64,000 bases of DNA from Isoptericola sediminis (GTDB lineage: Bacteria; Actinomycetota; Actinomycetes; Actinomycetales; Cellulomonadaceae), in assembly GCF_013085345.1 (NCBI RefSeq), contig NZ_JABFAJ010000006.1, forward strand, positions 45,759-109,758. The letters are read 5' to 3'. How positions within the stretch are numbered: the stretch's first letter is position 1; every line of letters starts with the position of its first letter. Shown here piece after piece: positions 1 through 8,230 of the stretch. The translations under genes and the position numbers were made by a program. A model generated the notes under the pieces. That model saw only the letters and a program-made list of their open reading frames with translations. It had not been told where the DNA came from and did not search any database.

Positions 1-751
1 GGGTGAGCGCCCGCAGCTCGGCGAGCGAGCCGTCGAACACGTTCATGTCGATGTGCTCCTCCTCGCCGTCGTAGCCGCGCAGGTGGTCCCGGTCGGAGTA
101 CTGCCAGAACTCCCAGTCGGTGCGCGGCAGGTCGGGGGTGAGGGCGACCGACCGGATCCACAACGGGTAGCGGTCGTAGTCCTCGCCCAGGTAGGAGCTG
201 CGGATCTCCTGGGTGGTGTAGATGATCGGCGGGGCGCCGTAGTGGGCCTCCAGGTCGGCCAGCAGCGGGTCGAGGATCCCGCGCAGCTCGTCCCCGCTCG
301 GCGGGTCGGCGATGAAGTCGCCGTAGTACTCGACGTCCACGACGGGCGGCAGGGTGCCCGGCTCGGCCGGCACCTGGGCGACGACGTGCGCCGCCTGGCT
401 CTCGCCCGCGCTCTCGAAGCTCATGAAGTGGTAGGCGCCGACCACCAGGTCCGTGCCGCGGGCCCCGGCCCAGTTGGCGGCGAACCGTTTGTCGACGTGG
501 CGGGAGCCCTCCGTCGCCTTCATGAACGCGAAGTCGAGGTCCTGGGCGGCCAGGACCGGCCAGTCGATCTCCCCCTGGTAGGCGGAGACGTCCACCCCGC
601 GGACCTCGTAGTCGCCGACGAGGAACCGGTTCGGCCAGACGATCCCGTTCCAGACCAGCACGGCCAGCACGCCGGCGGCCAGCACCAGGCCGGCGAGGAC
701 CCCGGTCGTCCACCGCAGCCATCGTCTGCGTCGCCCCGCACGCACACCCAT
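1..751 (-). CDS. GH25 family lysozyme (N-acetylmuramidase), partial
   Basis: The minus strand carries an open frame that starts with ATG at 751 and runs off the left edge; 250 residues are visible. A basic N-terminus is followed by one hydrophobic segment (about residues 14-38), so the enzyme is a membrane-anchored or secreted muramidase. The GH25 fold signature is clear: GVDVSAYQGEIDW (52-64, Asp54), the acidic pair DVE (Asp139, Glu141), IIYTTQEI, YPLWIRS, WQYSDRD and IDMNVFDG near the edge. These are the conserved strands and catalytic acids of the family, which cleaves the MurNAc-GlcNAc bond of peptidoglycan. AAGGA lies 8 bases before the start. The stop codon is outside the window, but most of the domain is present. 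Confidence 0.9.
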   Translation of the reverse strand, partial: MGVRAGRRRRWLRWTTGVLAGLVLAAGVLAVLVWNGIVWPNRFLVGDYEVRGVDVSAYQGEIDWPVLAAQDLDFAFMKATEGSRHVDKRFAANWAGARGTDLVVGAYHFMSFESAGESQAAHVVAQVPAEPGTLPPVVDVEYYGDFIADPPSGDELRGILDPLLADLEAHYGAPPIIYTTQEIRSSYLGEDYDRYPLWIRSVALTPDLPRTDWEFWQYSDRDHLRGYDGEEEHIDMNVFDGSLAELRALT

Positions 752-854
752 GTGCTGATCCTTGCAGGTCCTCCGGTGTGCCCGACGCCACGGAACCGGG
801 CCTGCAGGCGGGGCGTTGTCCCGGCGACCCCAACGCTTCCCGGAAGGACCCCGC

Positions 855-1283
855 ATGCCCGCCGACCGCACCACCGCGCAGCCGCTGACCGGCCTCGGCC
901 GCCTCTTCGCCGTCGTCGCCTGGGTCGAGGCGTTCACCTGGGCCGGGCTGCTCGTGGGCATGTACCTCGAGCACGTCGCGGGTGTCACGGACCTCGGCGT
1001 CTGGCTGTTCGGCCGCCTGCACGGCGGGGCGTTCGTCGCCTACGGCCTCGTCACCCTGGTCGTCGCCGTGCGGTACCGGTGGGGCGTCCCGCGCACCCTC
1101 GTGGCGCTCGCGGCCGCCGTGCCGCCGCTGACGACGGTGCTCGCCGAGCGATGGCTGCGCCGCACCGGGCACCTGCACGCGCCGCAGGACCGTGCCGAGC
1201 CTGCGGCGCGCACCGAGCCCGCGGCGCCCACCAGCTCCGAGCCCGAGCCCGAGCCGGTGGCGGGAGACGCCCCGCGCGGCTGA
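855..1283 (+). CDS. DUF3817 family small membrane protein
   Basis: A 142-residue protein with three predicted membrane spans, matching the DUF3817 pattern LFAVVAWVEAFTWAGLLVGM, the GRLHGGAFVAYGLVTL segment and the conserved VPPLTTVLAERWLRR near residue 100. The last 40 residues are a low-complexity Ala/Glu/Pro tail. ATG at 855 is preceded by GAAGGA; an upstream TTG at 762 in the same frame has no such site and would add an Arg-rich leader unlike the family. The function of DUF3817 is unknown. It diverges from the lysozyme gene and is followed by a small hairpin. Confidence 0.85.
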   Translation: MPADRTTAQPLTGLGRLFAVVAWVEAFTWAGLLVGMYLEHVAGVTDLGVWLFGRLHGGAFVAYGLVTLVVAVRYRWGVPRTLVALAAAVPPLTTVLAERWLRRTGHLHAPQDRAEPAARTEPAAPTSSEPEPEPVAGDAPRG

Positions 1284-1290
1284 CACCGGT

Positions 1291-1312
1291 CGATCAGGTG
1301 TTTGCCTGATCG
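1291..1312. terminator. 8-bp stem hairpin after the DUF3817 gene
   Basis: CGATCAGG (1291-1298) and CCTGATCG (1305-1312) form a perfect 8-bp stem with a 6-base loop, starting 8 bases after the stop of the DUF3817 gene. There is no T-run. It may end that transcript or be an operator for the downstream nucleotidase gene. Confidence 0.45.
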
Positions 1313-1348
1313 TTACTCCCCGGGTGTTCACATGTCGGACTCCGTGGC

Positions 1349-1364
1349 TAGGGTGACGTCACCC
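1349..1364 (+). promoter_or_regulatory. Putative promoter with 14-bp palindromic operator
   Basis: TAGGGT (1349-1354) is a plausible -10 element, with a weak TTCACA at 1327-1332 at 16-base spacing. It overlaps a perfect 14-bp palindrome GGGTGACGTCACCC at 1351-1364, where a repressor would block initiation. The start codon of the nucleotidase lies 25 bases further on. The regulator is unknown. Confidence 0.45.
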
Positions 1365-1388
1365 ACACCTTCCAGGGAGATCACACCC

Positions 1389-3455
1389 ATGCTCACTGCT
1401 CGCAAGCGAGTGGCCGGGTTCGCCGCCTTCGGGTTGGCAGCCACGGGTGTCGCCACCGTCGGCGCACTGCCCGCGCAGGCCGCCGACCCGGTCGACGTCC
1501 AGATCCTCGCCACCAACGACTTCCACGGTCGCATCCTTCCGAACTCCTACAGCGGCGACGCCGGGGCGGCCGTGCTGGCCGGCGCGGTCGACCAGCTGCG
1601 CACGGAGAACCCGAACACGGTCTTCGCGGCCGCGGGTGACCTCATCGGGGCGTCGACCTTCGAGTCGTTCATCCAGCACGACCGGCCGACCATCCAGGCC
1701 ATGAACGAGGCCGGCCTCGACGTCTCCGCCGTGGGCAACCACGAGCTGGACGGCGGGTACTCCGACCTGGTCGACCGTGTGATGGCGGACTACGACCCGG
1801 TGACGAACCCGTTCGGCGGTGCCGAGTGGGAGTACGTCGCCGCGAACCTCAAGATGCGCGCGACCGGCGACGACGCCGTGCCCGCCTCCTGGCTCACCGA
1901 GCGCGGCGGGGTCGAGATCGGCTTCGTCGGCGCCGTCACCGAGGACCTGCCGTTCCTCGTGAGCCCGGCGGGGATCGAGGACATCGAGGTCACCGACATC
2001 GTCGACGCCGCGAACGCCGAGGCGGACGCGCTGCGGGCCGAGGGTGCCGACCTGGTGGTCCTGCTCGTGCACGAGGGGGCGACCTCCACCGACTGCGCGG
2101 ACATCACCGACGGTGCCTTCGGCGAGATCGTCACCGGTCTCGACGGCGACACCGACGCGATCGTCTCCGGGCACACCCACCTGGCCTACGACTGCCGCGT
2201 CCCGGTCGCCGAGTGGTCCGGCCGTGCCGTCACCGAGCGTCCCGTGGTCTCCGCCGGTCAGTACGGCGTGAACCTCAACCAGCTCGAGTTCTCCGTCGAC
2301 CCGGACTCCGGCGACGTCACCGGGCTGCGGACCGACGTGCTGCCCCTGTTCGGCAACTACCCGGCCGACCCCGAGGTCCAGGCGATCGTCGACGAGGCCG
2401 TCGAGGTCGCCGACGAGCTGGGTGCCGAGCCGCTGGGCGAGGTCGCCGACGTGCTCAACCGCGCCAAGCGCTGGACGGTCGACGCCGACACCGGTGAGGA
2501 CGTCCTCGTCGAGAACCGTGGTGGCGAGTCCACCCTCGGCAACCTCGTGGCCGAGGTGCAGCGCTGGGCCACCTCCTCGGAGGAGTCCGGCAGCGCCGAG
2601 ATCGCCTTCATGAACCCGGGCGGCCTGCGGGCCGACCTGACCGGTGACCCGGCCGCGGACTTCCCGCGGACGATCACCTACAAGGAGGCCGCCGTCGTCC
2701 AGCCGTTCGCCAACACCCTGGTGAACATGGACCTCACGGGCGAGCAGATCAAGACCGCCCTGGAGCAGCAGTGGCAGCGCGACGACGAGGGCGACGTGCC
2801 CTCGCGGCCGTTCCTGCGTCTCGGCGCCTCCGACGGTTTCGAGTACACCTACGACGACTCGCGTCCCGAGGGTGACCGGATCACCGGCATGTGGCTGCAC
2901 GGCGAGGCGATCGACCCGACCACCGCCTACTCGGTGACGGTCAACTCCTTCCTCGCCGCCGGCGGTGACAACTTCCGCGTCTTCGCCGAGGGCGCCGACG
3001 CCAGCGACACCGGCAAGATCGACCTGTCGGCGTTCGTCGACTACATGGCCGAGTTCGCCGGGGACACCCCGCTCGAGGCCGACCCGAGCCAGCGGGCCGT
3101 GGGCGTGTCGTTCACCGAGAACGCCGACCTCCGGGCCGGCAAGCAGACCGCGTTCGACGTCTCCTCGTGGTCGATGTCCACCGCGGCGGACACCAAGGAC
3201 GACGAGCTGGTCGTGATGCTGGACGGCGAGAAGGTCGGGTCGTTCCCGGTCGACAACACCGTCACCGACAGCGTCTACGACGTCACCGGCACCGCGTCGG
3301 TCAGCCTGGAGCTGCCGAAGAAGACCGAGGGCACCCTCACGCTGGTCGGCATGTCGACCGGCACGGAGGTCGTCGTCGGCGAGGTCACCGCGCCGGGCAA
3401 GCCGGCGGGGCTCCCTGGCCCGCCGTCGTGGGTCCCGGCCCCGTTCAACGGCTGA
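1389..3455 (+). CDS. Secreted bifunctional metallophosphatase/5'-nucleotidase
   Basis: The 688-residue precursor has a Sec signal peptide (LTARKR, hydrophobic core, PAQA at 28-31, cleavage before ADP). The calcineurin-like phosphoesterase domain shows TNDFHGR (42-48), AAGDL (81-85), GNHELDGG (116-123) and SGHTHLAY, which are the dimetal ligands. The 5'-nucleotidase C-terminal domain follows, with NPGGLRADL and FLAAGGDNF, which bind the nucleoside. About 130 further residues form a C-terminal extension ending PSWVPAPFNG, with no LPXTG anchor. The family hydrolyses extracellular nucleotides to nucleoside and phosphate. ATG 1389 is preferred over earlier in-frame starts (1302, 1332) because AGGGAG lies 9 bases upstream and the signal peptide then begins correctly. 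Confidence 0.93.
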   Translation: MLTARKRVAGFAAFGLAATGVATVGALPAQAADPVDVQILATNDFHGRILPNSYSGDAGAAVLAGAVDQLRTENPNTVFAAAGDLIGASTFESFIQHDRPTIQAMNEAGLDVSAVGNHELDGGYSDLVDRVMADYDPVTNPFGGAEWEYVAANLKMRATGDDAVPASWLTERGGVEIGFVGAVTEDLPFLVSPAGIEDIEVTDIVDAANAEADALRAEGADLVVLLVHEGATSTDCADITDGAFGEIVTGLDGDTDAIVSGHTHLAYDCRVPVAEWSGRAVTERPVVSAGQYGVNLNQLEFSVDPDSGDVTGLRTDVLPLFGNYPADPEVQAIVDEAVEVADELGAEPLGEVADVLNRAKRWTVDADTGEDVLVENRGGESTLGNLVAEVQRWATSSEESGSAEIAFMNPGGLRADLTGDPAADFPRTITYKEAAVVQPFANTLVNMDLTGEQIKTALEQQWQRDDEGDVPSRPFLRLGASDGFEYTYDDSRPEGDRITGMWLHGEAIDPTTAYSVTVNSFLAAGGDNFRVFAEGADASDTGKIDLSAFVDYMAEFAGDTPLEADPSQRAVGVSFTENADLRAGKQTAFDVSSWSMSTAADTKDDELVVMLDGEKVGSFPVDNTVTDSVYDVTGTASVSLELPKKTEGTLTLVGMSTGTEVVVGEVTAPGKPAGLPGPPSWVPAPFNG

Positions 3456-3489
3456 GTCCGGACGGCCTGACCGTCCGACGCACACTGAC

Positions 3490-3551
3490 GGGCGCGGCCC
3501 CCGGTCCGTCCCACCCCCGAGCGGGGCGGGGACGGGCCGGGGGCCGCGCCC
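3490..3551. terminator. Strong bidirectional hairpin terminator
   Basis: A 23-bp inverted repeat (3490-3512 with 3529-3551) has a single G-T wobble and a 16-base loop. It lies between two converging genes (stops at 3455 and 3564), so it can end transcription from both sides. There is no U-tract, as is common for actinobacterial terminators. Confidence 0.85.
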
Positions 3552-3563
3552 GTCGTGCTGCGG

Positions 3564-4229
3564 TCAGGGGACGGTGAGCTCCTCGCCGACGGCGGGCCGC
3601 ACGGCGCGGGTGACGCCCTCGCGCTCGAGCGAGGCCAGCACGCGGTCGGCGATCGACAGGCCCGTGTCGTTGAGCAGCCCGTCGTGCACGCCGACCACGG
3701 TGCGCGGCGCGACCTGGCGGACGTACCGGATCAGGTCGACGGCGCGCAGCCAGGGGGCGTCGACGGGGGTGACCAGCACCGGCACCTGCCCGTCCCACGG
3801 CGTGTGCCGGTCACCGCTGACGAGCACCGTCCCGGCCACCAGGTAGCTGAGGTTCTCGGGGCCGGGCACGTCGGGGTGCATCTCCGCGTGCGGGCCCCCG
3901 CCGACGACGACGTCGAGGCCGACCACGTCGACACGGTCACCGGGGGAGAGGGTGCGCCACCCCGGCGCGCCCGGGTCGTCGAACGCGTCGCCGAGCGTGT
4001 CACGGACGGAGGCGGGGCCGTACATCGGGATGCCCCGGTCCAGGGCGGCGGACAGCACCGCGGGGTCGGCGTGGTCGGGGTGCTCGTGGGTGACGAGCAC
4101 CGCGTCGACACCGTCGAGGTCCGGCGCCGGGCCGAGGCTGCCCGGGTCGAGGAGGATCCGGCCTCCGTCGGCGACGAGCTCGACGCAGGCGTGGTGGTGC
4201 TTGACGATCCGCAGCGCTCGGTCGGTCAT
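3564..4229 (-). CDS. MBL-fold metal-dependent hydrolase (UlaG-like)
   Basis: A 221-residue protein of the metallo-beta-lactamase superfamily. It has KHHHACVEL near the N-terminus, the metal-binding motif THEHPDHAD (HxHxDH, about residues 47-55), SGDRHTPWDG and a late VVGVHDGLL, giving the histidine/aspartate ligands of a binuclear site. The pattern resembles UlaG-type and other small cytosolic MBL hydrolases; the substrate cannot be read from sequence. ATG 4229 sits 6 bases after TAGGGT (4241-4236), the spacing expected for a leaderless mRNA. The upstream HAD gene ends 18 bases away on the same strand. Confidence 0.85.
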   Translation of the reverse strand: MTDRALRIVKHHHACVELVADGGRILLDPGSLGPAPDLDGVDAVLVTHEHPDHADPAVLSAALDRGIPMYGPASVRDTLGDAFDDPGAPGWRTLSPGDRVDVVGLDVVVGGGPHAEMHPDVPGPENLSYLVAGTVLVSGDRHTPWDGQVPVLVTPVDAPWLRAVDLIRYVRQVAPRTVVGVHDGLLNDTGLSIADRVLASLEREGVTRAVRPAVGEELTVP

Positions 4230-4246
4230 TCCCCGACCCTAGGCGT

Positions 4247-5086
4247 TCAGGCGGCGTCAAGCATCGCCCGGAGCACCTGGACCACGCCGTGGTCGGCGTT
4301 GCTCGGGGCGGTGTGCGCGGCGTGCGCGAGCACCTCGGGATGAGCGCCGGCCATGGCGTAGGACCAGGTGGCGGCACTCATCATCTCGAGGTCGTTGAGG
4401 TAGTCCCCGAACACCATCGTCTGCGCCGCGTCGATCCCGAGCGCGGACTGCAGGCGGCGCAGCGCGACGCCCTTGTTCACCCCGTGGTTCATGACGTCGA
4501 CCCAGTGCGGGCTGGACACCACGACCTGCAGGTCGTCGCGCAGGTGCTCGAGCGCGGGGTAGGGCCCCGTGGCGGAGTCGAGGTGGTCGTACACCGCCAC
4601 CTTGAGCACCTGGTCGTCGACGGCCAGCAGGTCGTCCACGACGGTGAGGTCGGTGTAGTAGGGCCCGACCCGGTCGAGGAACTCCGCGTCGGAGCGCTCG
4701 ACGTAGGCGGACCGGAGGCCGGCGACGACGGCACCGCCGTCGCGCGTGGCGCGCAGGCCGCGGACGGCGTGCACGATCGCGGCCACCGACGCCGGTTCGA
4801 CGGCGTCGGTGGCGATCGTGGTCCCGCCCCGGGTCACGTAGGTGCCGTTCTCGGCGATGACCACGAGGTCCTCGTGCCCGGGGGTGCGGTCGGCCGGGAA
4901 GGCGGCGGTGATGGTCGCGTGCTGCCGCCCGGACGCCGGGACGAGGAGGACGCCGGCCTCGTGCAGCCGGGCGAGCAGCGGCCACAGGCCGTCGGGCACG
5001 TGACCGTCGGCGTCGAGCAGGGTGCCGTCCATGTCCGTGACGACCAGGCGTACGTCGTCCAGGTGCGGAACCGGGGGGAGGGTCAT
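4247..5086 (-). CDS. Cof-type HAD-IIB family phosphatase
   Basis: This 279-residue HAD hydrolase has motif I VVTDMDGTLLD (nucleophile Asp18, acid/base Asp20), a type IIB cap in the middle, Lys in NKGVALRRL (motif III region) and motif IV FGDYLNDLEMM. Cof-type enzymes dephosphorylate sugar phosphates and flavin or pyridoxal phosphates in the cytosol; the specific substrate is unknown. Length is normal for the family. It diverges from the GH3 glucosidase gene; the two start codons are 121 bases apart with a palindrome between them, and the MBL hydrolase follows closely downstream. Confidence 0.9.
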   Translation of the reverse strand: MTLPPVPHLDDVRLVVTDMDGTLLDADGHVPDGLWPLLARLHEAGVLLVPASGRQHATITAAFPADRTPGHEDLVVIAENGTYVTRGGTTIATDAVEPASVAAIVHAVRGLRATRDGGAVVAGLRSAYVERSDAEFLDRVGPYYTDLTVVDDLLAVDDQVLKVAVYDHLDSATGPYPALEHLRDDLQVVVSSPHWVDVMNHGVNKGVALRRLQSALGIDAAQTMVFGDYLNDLEMMSAATWSYAMAGAHPEVLAHAAHTAPSNADHGVVQVLRAMLDAA

Positions 5087-5157
5087 GGCTCCAGGATCTC
5101 CGATCGGCGGGACGGGGGCGGCGGCAGGTCGCCCTGCGAGACGTTACCGACCGCATG

Positions 5158-5174
5158 GTAGCAATTCGTGCTAC
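5158..5174. promoter_or_regulatory. Palindromic operator in the HAD/GH3 divergent promoter
   Basis: GTAGCA-ATTCG-TGCTAC (5158-5174) is an inverted repeat with perfect 6-bp arms, 33 bases before the beta-glucosidase start and inside the 120-bp divergent region. Position and symmetry suit a repressor of the glucosidase gene; the regulator is not in the window. Confidence 0.5.
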
Positions 5175-5206
5175 GGTCCCGGCAGGACCAGATCGAAGGG
5201 ATCACC

Positions 5207-7528
5207 ATGGCTGTCGACACCATCGCGACGACACCGCTCGCCGTCGCCGACGTCCCCCGGCTCGTGGCCGGGCTGACGCTCGAGGAGAAGGCTTCCCTGT
5301 GCTCCGGGCAGGACTTCTGGAACACCCAGGCCGTCGACCGGCTCGGGATCCCGGCCGTCATGGTCACCGACGGGCCGCACGGGCTGCGCAAGCAGGCCGG
5401 CGCCGCCGACCACGTCGGGCTGCACGACTCCGTCCCGGCGACGTGCTTCCCCACCGCCGCCGGGCTCGCCTCCACCTGGGACCGCGACGTGGTCCGCCGG
5501 GTGGGCGAGGCGCTCGGTGTCGAGACCCGCGCGCACGACGTCGGCGTGCTGCTCGGCCCGGGCGTCAACATGAAGCGCAGCCCCCTGTGCGGCCGCAACT
5601 TCGAGTACTTCAGCGAGGACCCGCACCTCGCCGGCGAGCTCGCCGCCGACCTCGTGGACGGCATCCAGTCCCAGGGCGTGGGCACCTCCCTCAAGCACTT
5701 CGCCGCCAACAACCAGGAGACCGACCGCATGCGCGTCAGCGCCGAGGTCGACGAGCGCACCCTGCGCGAGATCTACCTGCCGGCGTTCGAGACGGTCGTC
5801 ACCCGCGCCCAGCCGTGGACGGTGATGTGCGCCTACAACAAGGTCAACGGCGTCTACGCCTCCCAGGACCCCTGGCTGCTCACCGAGGTGCTGCGGGACG
5901 AGTGGGGGTTCGAGGGTCTCGTCGTCTCCGACTGGGGCGCCGTGGACGACCGCGTCGAGGCGGTCGCCGCCGGCCTCGACCTCGAGATGCCGTCCTCCGC
6001 CGGGATCAACGACGCCCGCATCGTCGCCGCCGTCCGTGCCGGCGAGCTCGACGAGGCGCTCGTGGACCAGGCCGCCACCCGCGTCCTGACGGTGGTCGCC
6101 CGTGCCCTGGAGGCCGCGGCCGACCCGGGCACGTTCGACGCCGCCACCCACCACGCCCTGGCCCACGAGGTCGCCACCCGCACCGCCGTGCTGCTGAAGA
6201 ACGACGGCGACGTCCTGCCCCTCGACCCGGCGGCCGCCGACGACCTCGTCGTCGTCGGCGAGATGGCCCGCACCCCCCGCTACCAGGGCGCCGGCTCGTC
6301 GCAGGTGAACCCCACCCGCCTGGTCAGCGCGCTCGACGCGTTCGCCGAGCGGGGTCTCGACGTGCCGTTCCACCCCGGCTACGTCCTGGCCGAGGCGGCC
6401 GGGCGGCCGGGCCAGGACCGCGACGACGCCGAGCTGCGCGCCGAGGCCGTCACCGCCGCCGCGGGACGCACCGCGGTCGTGTTCGCCGGCCTGCCCGCGG
6501 TCGACGAGTCCGAGGGATACGACCGCGAGCACATGGAGCTCCCCGCGAGCCACCTCGCCATCCTCCGCGAGGTGTCCGCCGTCGCCCGGCGCACCGTCGT
6601 CGTGCTCTCCAACGGGTCGGCCGTGACCGTCTCCGGCTGGGAGGACTCCGTCGACGCGATCCTGGAGACGTGGCTCGGCGGCCAGGCCGCCGGCTCCGCC
6701 GCCGTCGCGCTGCTGCTCGGCGAGGCCGCGCCCTCCGGCCGTCTGGCCGAGTCGATCCCGGTGGCGCTCGCCGACGTGCCCGCCCAGCTCAACTTCCCCG
6801 GCGAGAACGGCAGCGTCCGGTACGGCGAGGGCCTGTTCATCGGCTACCGCGGCCTGGACGCCACCGGGGCCGACGTCTCATACCCCTTCGGGCACGGCCT
6901 GACCTACACCTCGTTCGAGCACACCGACCTGACGGTCGAGTCCGACGACGTCACGGCGGACACGGCGCCGGGCGACGTCGTCGTCCGCGTGGGGTTCACC
7001 GTGACCAACACGGGGCCCCGCGAGGGGGTCGCGGTGCCGCAGCTCTACGTGGGCCGGCCCGGCTCCGCCGTGACCCGCGCCCCGCGCGAGCTGCGCGGCT
7101 TCGAGGCGGTGACGCTGCAGCCCGGCGACTCCCGCCGCGTCGAGCTGACCCTGACCCGGCGGGACCTGTCCCACTGGGACACGGCCACGCACGCGTGGGT
7201 CGTCGAGCCGGGTGCCCTCGAGGTCGCCGTCGGCGCCTCCTCCCGGGACCTGCCGCTGACCGCCACGGTCGACGTCGTCGCCCCGGAGCCGGTGGCCCCG
7301 CTGCACCGGTACTCCACCATCGACGAGTGGCGCCGTCACCCCGAGGCGTGGGCCGCCCTGGTCGACGCCATGGGGGACGCCGCCCAGATGTTCGACACCG
7401 AGGCCGACCCTGCCATGGCGGCCATGCTGTCCGCGATCCCGGGCATCAAGGTCACCACGATGGGCTTCTCCGACGGGCTCACCCCCGAGCGGTTCGAGGA
7501 GCTGCTCACCCGGTACGGACAGGCCTGA
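5207..7528 (+). CDS. Glycoside hydrolase family 3 beta-glucosidase
   Basis: The 773-residue enzyme has the GH3 order: TIM-barrel domain with GPHGLRKQ, NMKRSPLCGRNFEYFSEDP, SLKHFAANNQE and the nucleophile in GLVVSDWGAV (Asp242); the alpha/beta sandwich domain with VLLKNDGDVLPL and the GAGSSQVNP loop; and a C-terminal fibronectin III-like domain with GLTYTSFEHTDL and LRGFEAVTLQPG. About 70 extra residues follow. There is no signal peptide, so it works in the cytosol, releasing glucose from imported beta-glucosides. ATG 5207 is chosen because GAAGGG lies 8 bases before it; an upstream TTG (5168) falls inside the operator. No sugar transporter gene is adjacent. Confidence 0.94.
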   Translation: MAVDTIATTPLAVADVPRLVAGLTLEEKASLCSGQDFWNTQAVDRLGIPAVMVTDGPHGLRKQAGAADHVGLHDSVPATCFPTAAGLASTWDRDVVRRVGEALGVETRAHDVGVLLGPGVNMKRSPLCGRNFEYFSEDPHLAGELAADLVDGIQSQGVGTSLKHFAANNQETDRMRVSAEVDERTLREIYLPAFETVVTRAQPWTVMCAYNKVNGVYASQDPWLLTEVLRDEWGFEGLVVSDWGAVDDRVEAVAAGLDLEMPSSAGINDARIVAAVRAGELDEALVDQAATRVLTVVARALEAAADPGTFDAATHHALAHEVATRTAVLLKNDGDVLPLDPAAADDLVVVGEMARTPRYQGAGSSQVNPTRLVSALDAFAERGLDVPFHPGYVLAEAAGRPGQDRDDAELRAEAVTAAAGRTAVVFAGLPAVDESEGYDREHMELPASHLAILREVSAVARRTVVVLSNGSAVTVSGWEDSVDAILETWLGGQAAGSAAVALLLGEAAPSGRLAESIPVALADVPAQLNFPGENGSVRYGEGLFIGYRGLDATGADVSYPFGHGLTYTSFEHTDLTVESDDVTADTAPGDVVVRVGFTVTNTGPREGVAVPQLYVGRPGSAVTRAPRELRGFEAVTLQPGDSRRVELTLTRRDLSHWDTATHAWVVEPGALEVAVGASSRDLPLTATVDVVAPEPVAPLHRYSTIDEWRRHPEAWAALVDAMGDAAQMFDTEADPAMAAMLSAIPGIKVTTMGFSDGLTPERFEELLTRYGQA

Positions 7529-7561
7529 CCGCCGGGGCCGGCCCTTCCCTACACTGAGCCC

Positions 7562-8230
7562 GTGCCCTCCCCGCAGCAGACGCCGCCCGCCCCGCCCGTC
7601 GTCGACCCGGTCGCGCTGACCGACCTCGACCCCGGCGAGGCGGGCGAGCTCGTCGCCGGCGCCGATCTCGAGGGGCGTGAGCACACGGCCGTCGAGGCCG
7701 ACCGCCTCGAGCTCCGCGGGGCGCAGGTGCACTCCTCGCGGCTGCGCGGGCTGCAGGCCCGCGAGGCCGACCTGCGCAACCTCACGCTCACCGAGGTCGT
7801 CATGGAGCAGGTGGACGTCCCCGTCGTGCAGGGCATCCGGGGCCGGTGGCGCGACGTGGAGCTGCGCGACGCCCGGATCGGGTCGGCCGAGCTGTACGAG
7901 TCGACGTGGCAGTCCGTCCGCTTCGTCGGCTGCAAGCTCGGGTACGTGAACCTGCGCGGCGCCACCCTGCAGGACGTCGTGTTCACCGACTGCCAGATCG
8001 ACGAGCTGGACCTCGTCCAGGTCCGCGCCACCCGGGTCGCGTTCGAGGGCACCGCCGTCCGCCGGCTCGACGTGCAGGCCTCGACGCTGCAGCACGTCGA
8101 CCTGCGGGGGGCGGACCTGACCGAGCTGGTCGGCACCGACGCGCTGCGCGGCACCACGATCACGAGCGTGCAGCTCGCCCACCTCGCGCCGCTGCTCGCG
8201 GCCAACCTCGGCATCACGGTCGTCGAGTGA
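7562..8230 (+). CDS. Pentapeptide-repeat protein
   Basis: A 222-residue protein with a Pro-rich start and then many A(D/N)LXX-type units (for example GADLEG, ADLRNLTL, YVNLRGATLQDVVF, VDLRGADLTEL), which fold into a right-handed quadrilateral beta-helix. The helix covers about residues 35-210. Some family members mimic DNA and bind gyrase, but most have unknown roles; nothing here decides. GTG 7562 follows TACACT (7550-7555) by 6 bases and has no ribosome binding site, which suggests a leaderless message. The stop overlaps the start of the next gene (GTGA). Confidence 0.85.
   Translation: MPSPQQTPPAPPVVDPVALTDLDPGEAGELVAGADLEGREHTAVEADRLELRGAQVHSSRLRGLQAREADLRNLTLTEVVMEQVDVPVVQGIRGRWRDVELRDARIGSAELYESTWQSVRFVGCKLGYVNLRGATLQDVVFTDCQIDELDLVQVRATRVAFEGTAVRRLDVQASTLQHVDLRGADLTELVGTDALRGTTITSVQLAHLAPLLAANLGITVVE

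Noticed and set aside
1327..1345. A PHO box controlling the 5'-nucleotidase gene
   Set aside because: Only one GTTCAC unit is present; the required second 11-base repeat is absent.
1359..3485. A 708-codon open frame on the minus strand opposite the 5'-nucleotidase gene
   Set aside because: The plus strand has a signal peptide and full nucleotidase motifs; the minus frame is Val/Gly/Arg-rich with no domain and is a G+C-driven shadow.
5155..7557. An 800-codon plus-strand frame overlapping the beta-glucosidase gene
   Set aside because: It is almost pure Arg/Pro/Gly/Ala low complexity in the wrong frame; the GH3 frame contains all family motifs.
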